DNA of 40,719 bases from Saccharicrinis aurantiacus (GTDB lineage Bacteria; Bacteroidota; Bacteroidia; Bacteroidales; Marinilabiliaceae), in NCBI RefSeq assembly GCF_001660705.2, contig NZ_LYBV02000016.1:1-40719 (forward strand), read 5' to 3'. This document shows, piece by piece, positions 33,948-40,719 of the stretch. The notes beneath the pieces are model-generated. The model had not been told where the DNA came from, did no database searches, and was given only the letters and a program-made list of their open reading frames with translations. Every line of letters begins with the position of its first letter. Position 1 is the first letter of the stretch. The position numbers and the translations under genes are program-made.

Positions 33948-35456
33948 ATGAAAATTTGCTTAGTCATTGCATCAATTCTATTATTTACTTCTTGTATTAA
34001 AACGGAAAAGCCCAATGTAATTGTAATATTTCCCGACCAGTTTCGGCAATATAGTTTAGGTTTCTGGTCGCAGGGTAAAAATGCACAATACATTCAAGGT
34101 AAACCAGACCCTGTTCATACCCCTAATCTGGATAAATTGGCTAATCAAGGAGTCGTATTTAGTCAGGCGATTAGTAATTTTCCGCTATGTAGTCCGTATA
34201 GGGGAATGTTACTAACAGGCACTTATCCATATAAAAATGGACTTACAGCAAATTGTCATAAAAATAGAACTGTCGGAATAAAAGCAGATGGAAATGCCAT
34301 TGCAAATGTGTTTTCGTCGGCAGGCTATGAAACTGCTTATTTTGGTAAATGCCACTGGCAGCGAACAGAGCCTTTATTTGATTCAATAGGGAATTATCGA
34401 GGAACAGATATAGTGCCTGGAGGTCATTTTATAAATGCTTATGATACGTATGTTCCACCTGGTAAATCTCGTTTGGGCTTTCAATATTTCTTTCAAACAT
34501 TGAGGGATACTCATTACGATCCTCTTTGTTATTCGAATGATAGCCTTGCAATTAATGGTTTATTAGATGGTGAATTGTATCAACCCAAAAAGTTTAATGC
34601 GCAATTAGAAACAGAGGCCTTGCTCAATTATCTTGATAATTCCCATAATCAGCGAAATACGAATAAACCATTCTTTATTACTTGGTCTTTAAATCCGCCA
34701 CACAATCCATGGACTGTAGAAAGTACAGACATGCGTTTCTTTCCTCAGTATACCGTTAATGGCAAAGTTGATGTGAATCAACTTCTATTGAGAGCAAATG
34801 CAGATAAATTGGTGGGAGAATATGCGCCATATTATTTTGCGAACGTGAGTGCTGTTGATCATTTTATCGGAAAGGTTTTAAACAAGCTCGATGAGATGCA
34901 AATTAGCGGTAATACAATTATTGTCTTTACTTCTGATCATGGAGAAATGTTAGGAAGTCACGGACATAAAGGAAAACCATATCCCGAGAGTGAAGCCTTT
35001 AATATCCCATTTATTATTAAGTGGGGAGACAAATTAAAGCATCGTATTGAAGATTTAAAACTAAGTGTACCTGATGTAATGCCCACTCTTTTAGCATTAG
35101 CGGGTTTCGAGGATAAAATACCAGCTTCGGTGCAAGGAAACAATTATTCCGAAATTATAGCAAATAAATCAACTAAGATAAAACGCCCAAAGGCAGTACT
35201 TTATTTTGATTATTACTCACGCGGTCTGTATTTAGGAGATTATACTTTTGTTGTTACTACTTCAGATAAAGCTACATTTAAGGAAGCTTTTTATTACGAT
35301 AATAAAAGCGATCCTTATCAACTTCATCGCATAACAGGTGACGCTATGAATGAGAAAATGGTTTCTGTTTGGAAAAAAGAGTTGGTAAATCAGCTTAAGA
35401 AAGTTGATGATGTTTGGGCAAAGAATAAAGTATGCTCTGAATATTTAGAGTATTAA
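33948..35456 (+). CDS. Lipidated S1-family sulfatase
   Basis: This protein of about 502 residues has a lipobox (ILLFTSC), so it is membrane-anchored in the periplasm or at the surface. The sulfatase signature CSPYRGMLLTG gives the Cys (residue 81 from this start) that is converted to formylglycine; CxPxR is intact. Metal and sulfate residues are seen in IFPDQ (N-terminus), HTPNLDKLA and TSDHGEMLGSHGHKGK. It removes sulfate esters from a glycan. An upstream in-frame ATG at 33927 adds seven residues before the signal peptide, so I prefer 33948. It starts 40 bp after the beta-helix gene. The S1 subfamily and therefore the sulfate position cannot be told by eye. Confidence 0.9.
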   Translation: MKICLVIASILLFTSCIKTEKPNVIVIFPDQFRQYSLGFWSQGKNAQYIQGKPDPVHTPNLDKLANQGVVFSQAISNFPLCSPYRGMLLTGTYPYKNGLTANCHKNRTVGIKADGNAIANVFSSAGYETAYFGKCHWQRTEPLFDSIGNYRGTDIVPGGHFINAYDTYVPPGKSRLGFQYFFQTLRDTHYDPLCYSNDSLAINGLLDGELYQPKKFNAQLETEALLNYLDNSHNQRNTNKPFFITWSLNPPHNPWTVESTDMRFFPQYTVNGKVDVNQLLLRANADKLVGEYAPYYFANVSAVDHFIGKVLNKLDEMQISGNTIIVFTSDHGEMLGSHGHKGKPYPESEAFNIPFIIKWGDKLKHRIEDLKLSVPDVMPTLLALAGFEDKIPASVQGNNYSEIIANKSTKIKRPKAVLYFDYYSRGLYLGDYTFVVTTSDKATFKEAFYYDNKSDPYQLHRITGDAMNEKMVSVWKKELVNQLKKVDDVWAKNKVCSEYLEY

Positions 35457-35511
35457 TGACTGTGAGTAAAAAAGCGAGGATAAGATTAGTAGGAATCAAA
35501 AAATTATTGAC

Positions 35512-36696
35512 ATGATAAAATGGGTTTTATTAATTGTGAGTATTGTTTTGCTATCTGCTTGTGCAGATAAAAAATCGAAATTAGAATTATTTAATCAGGA
35601 CTTAATATTAGCTTCTATGCAAGTTGATTCCATAAGTTCAATAGCAGCTGAAATAAAACGCATTCCTCGCACTCTAACGCCTGAAGGAGAAGTGCATTGG
35701 GCAAATCAGAATTTTGATTGGACAGAAGGTTTTTTTCCTGGTACCCTATGGTACTTATATAAATTTACGAAAGATGAGAAATGGAAAAAACGCGCACTTA
35801 TTTTACAGAATACCTATAAGCAACACCGATTTTTTACAAATAACCACGATTTAGGTTTTGTGTTTAATTGTTCCTATGGTAATGCTTATAAGTATAATAA
35901 AGATGATTCTTCAAAGCAGGTTTTAATTGATGCAGCCAATTCTTTAAGTACCCGTTTTAATGCCAATGTTGGATGTATACAGTCGTGGGATGTTGATGCA
36001 GGTTGGCAAGCAAAAAGAGGATGGCAGTTCCCTGTTATCATTGATAATATGATGAATTTAGAGCTTTTGTTTAAAGTTTCTGAAATTACAGGAGATTCTA
36101 AATATAAAAAAATAGCCATCAAACATGCCAATACCACTTTAGAGAATCATTTTAGAGATGACAATAGTTCATTTCACGTGATTGATTATAACCCAGATAC
36201 AGGTGAGGTGCGAAGTAAACAAACCGCCCAAGGATATGCAAATAATAGTGCTTGGGCTCGTGGGCAGGCTTGGGGTTTATATGGATATACGATTTGTTAT
36301 CGTTTTACTAACGATCCAAAGTATTTGCAGCAAGCTGAATTTATTGCAGATTTCATTTTTAACGATGAAAATTTTCCACAAGATCATATTCCATATTGGG
36401 ATTATGATGCCCCTAATATTTCCAACCAGCCCCGTGATGTTTCGGCAGCAGCCATTATTGCTTCAGCTTTAATTGAGCTGAACGAATATACAAGTAAGGA
36501 TTATTCAGAAAAGGCAAAAGGAATTTTGAAAGAGTTATCTTCTGATAAATATCGTGCTATGCTAGGCCATGAAAATGGCTTTATTTTAAAGCATAGTGTA
36601 GGAAGTATTCCTCATAATAATGAAATTGATGTGCCTTTAAATTATGCTGATTATTACTATGTAGAGGCATTAATGCGATTACTCGGATTGGATTAA
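35512..36696 (+). CDS. Lipidated unsaturated glucuronyl hydrolase, GH88
   Basis: This 394-residue (alpha/alpha)6 barrel enzyme has a lipobox (VLLSAC, Cys17). Active-site aspartates are Asp113 (NHDLGF) and Asp178 (VIIDNMMN), the equivalents of the two Asp known to be needed for vinyl-ether hydration in this family. SAWARGQAWGLYGY and the C-terminal EIDVPLNYADYYYVEAL are also typical. It removes the 4,5-unsaturated uronic acid left at the non-reducing end by a polysaccharide lyase. GH105 is the related alternative, but the length and motifs suit GH88 better. It lies 55 bp after the sulfatase gene in the same operon. Confidence 0.9.
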   Translation: MIKWVLLIVSIVLLSACADKKSKLELFNQDLILASMQVDSISSIAAEIKRIPRTLTPEGEVHWANQNFDWTEGFFPGTLWYLYKFTKDEKWKKRALILQNTYKQHRFFTNNHDLGFVFNCSYGNAYKYNKDDSSKQVLIDAANSLSTRFNANVGCIQSWDVDAGWQAKRGWQFPVIIDNMMNLELLFKVSEITGDSKYKKIAIKHANTTLENHFRDDNSSFHVIDYNPDTGEVRSKQTAQGYANNSAWARGQAWGLYGYTICYRFTNDPKYLQQAEFIADFIFNDENFPQDHIPYWDYDAPNISNQPRDVSAAAIIASALIELNEYTSKDYSEKAKGILKELSSDKYRAMLGHENGFILKHSVGSIPHNNEIDVPLNYADYYYVEALMRLLGLD

Positions 36697-36953
36697 GTAT
36701 CTATTTATATATACTGAATATCAGATTAATAATCTTACAAATTGAGTTCTATCAGTTTAAAAACTAACATTTAGTAACCTAGACAAAAACTAACGGTGCT
36801 AAATTATAACAATATTGCTTTTTTTACCCCCCGTAACATTGTAATTAAAGTTTCAAATTTGAAGTGTGGTTGTATATATGAATAAATAGGAGCCATTATT
36901 TAATAGTATATGCTACTTAAGATATTGTTAATACATTACTAAATTGTTATAGA

Positions 36954-39458
36954 ATGAAGAAAATTACGTATTTATTTTTTCTGATGATTTCGCCATTATT
37001 GTTGTTTGCTCAGCCAAACACAACGGAATCTCATGAAGATAATAGCCAACTTATTCGAGATTTAAGTGGCAGCAGGTGGACCATGAAGATGATGTTGCCT
37101 GGCGAAGGAGTTAAAAAAGGATTACACAACCTACCTCCTGAAGATATTGAAACTTTAGTGTGGAATTATGCACAGGTACCAGGAGATGTATACACAGATT
37201 TATGGAAAGCAGGGGCTATTGAAGATCCTTATTTCGGACGTAATAGTGTAAAAGCACAATGGGTACAACAATACGAGTGGTGGTACTCAGTACAATTTAA
37301 AGTTACTGAGCCTGTTAACGATCAAATTGTGCGTATTGAATTTGACGGTGTAGATTATGAATGTGATGTTTGGTTAAATGGCCATTTTTTGGGTCACCAC
37401 GAAGGTGCCTTTTCCGGATTTTCATTTGATGTGAACGATGCTTTACGTATTTCCAAATGGGATCATTTGGCGAGTACAAACATGTTAATGGTTCGTTTGG
37501 CTCCACCACCACAAGTAAACGCTTTGGTTGCCGGTAAAAAAACACCTTGGTTTGGTGATTACTGGCGCGATTTGATTCCATTTGGGATTAATAAGCCGGT
37601 ACGTATGGTATCAACAGGTAAAGTTCTTTTTGAAGATGTGTATGCAAATACTACCATCAATAAGGATAAATCTGCAGATGTAAAATTGGAGATGACCGTT
37701 GAAAATACGGATTCGGAACCACGTGATATGACTTTTATTGCTTCATTAGAAGGGAAGAACTTTAAAATGAAGACTCAAACTGTAGAATTTACAAAAACAG
37801 TTAAGCCAGGTGTTCATAAAGTTGAAAAGAATATACACATTAGCGATCCAAAATTATGGTGGCCATGGGATTTAGGAGATCAGAACTTATACAAAACACG
37901 TATTTCATTAAAAGAAGGAGCCGTTAATCACGATTTTAACGAAACTGTTTTCGGAATTCGTGAAGTTACTTCAAAGTGGAATCCTGGATTTGAGAAAAAT
38001 GTAGAAGTGAGTTTCCCTCGATCAACATATATCAATGGGAAGTTTCATTTTATACGCTCAGCTTGTTGGGGAGGACCACCAGATATTTTTGTAGGTCGTT
38101 CAGGTATTGAAAAATATAAAGAGTTGATCCGATTAGCTAAGGAAGCGAACCTTAATAATATTCGTATTTTCGGATGGCATCCGCCAGAGATACCAGAGTT
38201 TTATCAGTATTGCGATGAAATGGGTATGACGGTTTGGCAAGATATGATTCCATTAGGAACAGGTAATATTCCAACAGAAGAGGAAAAACTAGCCGCTATT
38301 TTTAACGAAGGTGTAAAAGTAGTGAAAGAGCGTAGAAATCATCCATCTTTAATTATGATGGAAGGTGGAGAAGAAATGATGTTACGTACTCGTGATCCTC
38401 AATTTGGACGTCAGTTCTTAGAGCGTTTAGGGGATTCTTTACAAAACTACGTGAAGCTACCTTATGTACCAGATTCACCATTAACGTGTCATGTGTCTAA
38501 AGCGGCTGGTTATAAAAATAAAGAAGCTGTTCATGCGCTAAGGTATTTCTACGATATGGGTAAATTCTTGCATGAAGATTGGTATCAAACACTTGAATTT
38601 CCTATTGTGCCAGAGTTCGCCATTACTTCTGTTCCATCGGTTGAGAGTTTAAAGAAGTTTATTCCTGAAGAGGAAATGTGGCCTCCAGGATTAAGTTGGG
38701 GACATCATTGGGCTGATTTAACACGCTTACGTATGCAAAACTGGGATGTTTTTGATAGCGAAATGACAGGTTCTTTAGGTGAGTTTGTGAATGCTACACA
38801 AGATGCACAGGGTATTATTTTCCAAAATGGTATTGAGTATTTCCGTCGCCAAAAGCCTAATTTAAGTGGTATTGCTTTATGCCATTGGATTACCTATTGG
38901 CCAGATATGAAATGGGGTATTGTTGATAACTATGCAAAACCAAAGAATTCATACGACTTTGTTAAGAAAGCGTACCAGCCATTGTTAGTGAACTTTGAGT
39001 TTAAAAAGCGTCGTTGGGATAAGAAAGAACCATTTGTTGGTAACATATGGGTAATTAACGATTTGTATAAAGATTACAGTAACTGTAAAATCGAATTCCA
39101 AATAAAAGATGATGCCGGCGCTGTTCTATCTACTCAAAAATTTGATGTAGCTAAGATTGATGCTAATAGTGCTAAGTCCTTATTCGCCATCAACGAAAAA
39201 GTGTTGAAAAGTGTTGACAAGAAATTCTTTGTAACACTTAAGTTGAGTGATAAAAAAGGGAATGCATTAAGTGAGAATGATTACTTCTTTTTAATTGGCG
39301 ATCAGGCTGAGGCAACTAAAAAGTTTAATGAGATGAAAGAAATGAGGGTGAAAAGAGAGTCGAAATATAAGTATGGAAACTACTATCAATTCTTTGATGA
39401 TATTGATAATAAAACATATGATAGTGGAACTCAGCATCCAAAGGCATTTGGGTATTAA
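36954..39458 (+). CDS. Secreted divergent GH2 enzyme, beta-mannosidase/glucosaminidase-like
   Basis: This 834-residue protein has a signal peptide (LFFLMISPLLLFAQ) without a lipobox. It has the GH2 layout: jelly-roll with VDYECDVWLNGHFLGHHEGAF (about 130), immunoglobulin-like domain with WWPWDLGDQNLYKT, then a TIM barrel. RRNHPSLIMMEGGEE aligns with the NHPSIVLWCGNNE of the mannosidase at 15067, so the acid/base is Glu474. The residue before it, an almost invariant Asn in clan GH-A that contacts the sugar's 2-OH, is Glu473 here. The nucleophile is probably Glu554 (VPEFAITS). A changed substrate at C2 is likely. It lies 257 bp after the GH88 gene and may be the last gene of the uronate module or separately transcribed. 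Confidence 0.85.
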   Translation: MKKITYLFFLMISPLLLFAQPNTTESHEDNSQLIRDLSGSRWTMKMMLPGEGVKKGLHNLPPEDIETLVWNYAQVPGDVYTDLWKAGAIEDPYFGRNSVKAQWVQQYEWWYSVQFKVTEPVNDQIVRIEFDGVDYECDVWLNGHFLGHHEGAFSGFSFDVNDALRISKWDHLASTNMLMVRLAPPPQVNALVAGKKTPWFGDYWRDLIPFGINKPVRMVSTGKVLFEDVYANTTINKDKSADVKLEMTVENTDSEPRDMTFIASLEGKNFKMKTQTVEFTKTVKPGVHKVEKNIHISDPKLWWPWDLGDQNLYKTRISLKEGAVNHDFNETVFGIREVTSKWNPGFEKNVEVSFPRSTYINGKFHFIRSACWGGPPDIFVGRSGIEKYKELIRLAKEANLNNIRIFGWHPPEIPEFYQYCDEMGMTVWQDMIPLGTGNIPTEEEKLAAIFNEGVKVVKERRNHPSLIMMEGGEEMMLRTRDPQFGRQFLERLGDSLQNYVKLPYVPDSPLTCHVSKAAGYKNKEAVHALRYFYDMGKFLHEDWYQTLEFPIVPEFAITSVPSVESLKKFIPEEEMWPPGLSWGHHWADLTRLRMQNWDVFDSEMTGSLGEFVNATQDAQGIIFQNGIEYFRRQKPNLSGIALCHWITYWPDMKWGIVDNYAKPKNSYDFVKKAYQPLLVNFEFKKRRWDKKEPFVGNIWVINDLYKDYSNCKIEFQIKDDAGAVLSTQKFDVAKIDANSAKSLFAINEKVLKSVDKKFFVTLKLSDKKGNALSENDYFFLIGDQAEATKKFNEMKEMRVKRESKYKYGNYYQFFDDIDNKTYDSGTQHPKAFGY

Positions 39459-39485
39459 GATTTACAATAACACAAAATAACAGAT

Positions 39486-39518
39486 AAAGCAGACATATTT
39501 AACGTGTCTGCTTTTTTT
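39486..39518 (+). terminator. Intrinsic terminator after the divergent GH2 gene
   Basis: AAAGCAGACA and TGTCTGCTTT form a perfect 10-bp stem with a 9-nt loop and end in a run of seven T. It closes the uronate module. Confidence 0.9.
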
Positions 39519-39650
39519 GTGCTAAATATCAACTAGTGTTCATATTACATGTATTGTAAAATACCTAATTTAAAACTTGTTTTTATAATTATAATTTACC
39601 TAACTTGATTAGCAATATATAAAACCTTAGTTTGTTTTAAAATATTTGCT

Positions 39651-40670
39651 ATGAAATTGAACATATTTTTATCATTTATTTTTATGGGGCTGTGTATCTC
39701 TCTCTCAGCTTTTTCCCAAAATGATTCGCTAGTATTTAATAATGGAAATTATATTGTTGGTGAGATAAAAGAAATGAATAGAGGGGTAATTCAGGTCGAA
39801 ACGGATTACTCTGATTCTGATTTTAAAATTGAATGGGACGGTATCAGTCAGATACATTCAAATGCTTATTATCTATTCACATTAGCAGATGGAACTCGTT
39901 TAACTGGAGGGTTTACCAGTCAAGGAGATAAGACAATTGTTATTAATGATGTTGAACAAGGTGCAGTTATAGTTCAAGCTGAAGATATTGTTTGGATAAA
40001 ATCCATAGAAACCGATTTTTGGAGTAAAATGTCAGCAAATATCGATTTAGGATTTAGTTATACAAAGGCTAAAAATGCCCAACAATTTAATGTGCGAAGT
40101 AATTTAGGTTATTTAACAGATAATTATTCATTAACAGGTAAATATGACCAAGTAATATCAACTCAAGATAGTACTGAAAAGATTCAAAGAACAGATGGTA
40201 TAATAGGGTATAATTACTTTTTACCGAGGGCATACTTCTTACTTGGCGAAGTTAACCTTTCTTCTAATAACGAATTAAATTTGAAACTAAGATCCGTTGG
40301 TAAGTTAGGTTTAGGTAAGTATTTAGTGCAAACTAATTTATTGTATTGGAGTCTTAACCTCGGACTAGCATACAATAATGAGGAATTTACAAATGACGAT
40401 CCTGTACGTAAAAGTATGGATGCCTTTTTGGGTACAGAATTCAATATGTTTAATACAGGTGATATTAGCTTTCTAACAGGAGCTATTCTTTATCCTAGTT
40501 TAACAGAGGGGGGTAGGGTAAGATCTGATTTTAAATTTGACTTGAAGCTTGATCTTCCTCGTGACTTCTATATAAAATTGGGTACTACTATTAACTACGA
40601 TAATGAACCCGCAACAGATGCCCTAACTACGGATTATGTTATTCAAAGTGGAATTGGTTGGGAATTGTAG
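39651..40670 (+). CDS. DUF481 outer-membrane beta-barrel protein (YdiY-like)
   Basis: This 339-residue protein has a signal peptide (MGLCISLSAFSQ), an N-terminal beta-rich part of about 100 residues (SLVFNNGNYIVGEIKEMNRG, LADGTRLTGGF) and a C-terminal DUF481 barrel of about 220 residues with alternating hydrophobic strands (ANIDLGFSYTKAKN, FNVRSNLGYLTDNYSL, ...IQSGIGWEL). The last residue is hydrophobic after an aromatic, typical of outer-membrane barrels. Function is unknown. It has its own flanking terminators (39486 and 40691), so it is probably not part of the sugar operons. Confidence 0.85.
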   Translation: MKLNIFLSFIFMGLCISLSAFSQNDSLVFNNGNYIVGEIKEMNRGVIQVETDYSDSDFKIEWDGISQIHSNAYYLFTLADGTRLTGGFTSQGDKTIVINDVEQGAVIVQAEDIVWIKSIETDFWSKMSANIDLGFSYTKAKNAQQFNVRSNLGYLTDNYSLTGKYDQVISTQDSTEKIQRTDGIIGYNYFLPRAYFLLGEVNLSSNNELNLKLRSVGKLGLGKYLVQTNLLYWSLNLGLAYNNEEFTNDDPVRKSMDAFLGTEFNMFNTGDISFLTGAILYPSLTEGGRVRSDFKFDLKLDLPRDFYIKLGTTINYDNEPATDALTTDYVIQSGIGWEL

Positions 40671-40690
40671 ATTTTTATACAATATAGATG

Positions 40691-40719
40691 AGGCATTCTT
40701 TTTAGAGTGCCTTTTTTTT
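40691..40719 (+). terminator. Intrinsic terminator after the DUF481 gene
   Basis: AGGCATTCT and AGAGTGCCT form a 9-bp stem with one wobble and a TTTT loop, followed by a T run that reaches the window end. Confidence 0.85.

Noticed and set aside
33644-34093. 149-codon minus-strand frame opposite the beta-helix/sulfatase junction
   Set aside because: Antisense of two well-supported genes, with no signal or domain of its own.
35512-36696. GH105 rather than GH88
   Set aside because: The two Asp positions, the ARGQAWGLYGY motif and the length fit GH88 better, though GH105 is related and cannot be fully excluded by eye.
36852-36863. Palindrome TTCAAATTTGAA upstream of the divergent GH2 gene as an operator
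   Set aside because: A 12-bp AT-rich palindrome can arise by chance in this composition, and no second copy or -7 box was found with it.

Overview
The window reads as a carbohydrate-utilisation region of an AT-rich member of the Bacteroidota. The evidence is a SusC/SusD pair with lipidated glycan-binding proteins, a one-piece hybrid two-component regulator (HTCS), two AraC regulators, Bacteroidota-type -7 boxes (TAnnTTTG) and many lipoprotein signal peptides. The sulfatase and GH88 genes suggest a marine or algae-associated lifestyle. Family-level taxonomy (for example Marinilabiliales) is a guess.

Layout. (1) 1-2955 is gene-poor and repeat-rich. It holds two copies of a ~164-bp element with 18-bp inverted ends, one of which has split a small gene at 622-1147; a four-unit ~41-bp tandem repeat; a DUF6261-like gene; and a ~160-bp imperfect palindrome. 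(2) 2956-11415, plus strand, is an oxidative, non-phosphorylating 6-deoxy-sugar cluster: enolase-superfamily dehydratase, Zn-alcohol dehydrogenase, SDR, lactonase, aldo/keto reductase, Na+/sugar symporter, AraC regulator and a lipidated two-domain mutarotase. L-fucose is the best-fitting substrate; L-galactose and L-rhamnose are alternatives. (3) 11754-14884, minus strand: mannose-6-phosphate isomerase, ROK sugar kinase and LacI regulator, with two matching LacI-type operators. (4) 15067-27000, plus strand, is a beta-mannan locus: lipidated GH2 beta-mannosidase, SusC, SusD, two surface lipoproteins, cellobiose/mannobiose 2-epimerase and GH5_8 beta-mannanase. The HTCS (27008-31027, minus) faces it tail-to-tail. 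(5) 31202-39458, plus strand: AraC regulator, secreted right-handed beta-helix protein (candidate polysaccharide lyase), lipidated sulfatase, lipidated GH88 unsaturated uronyl hydrolase and a divergent GH2 enzyme. (6) 39651-40670 is a DUF481 outer-membrane protein.

How it may work together. The mannan module cuts mannan at the surface (GH5_8), imports oligosaccharides (SusCD), trims them to mannose (GH2) and passes mannose to glycolysis (ROK kinase, ManA). The second module looks built for a sulfated, uronate-containing glycan: desulfation, lyase cleavage, removal of the unsaturated uronate, then an exo-acting GH2. Together with fucose catabolism, the locus would suit a mannose-, fucose- and glucuronate-containing sulfated algal polysaccharide. 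That joint target is inference; the separate enzyme families are well supported, except the beta-helix protein, whose activity is unknown.

Several starts were moved from upstream TTG or ATG codons. The beta-mannosidase and SusC starts now lie downstream of good -7 boxes. No rRNA, tRNA, CRISPR array or intact transposase was seen.
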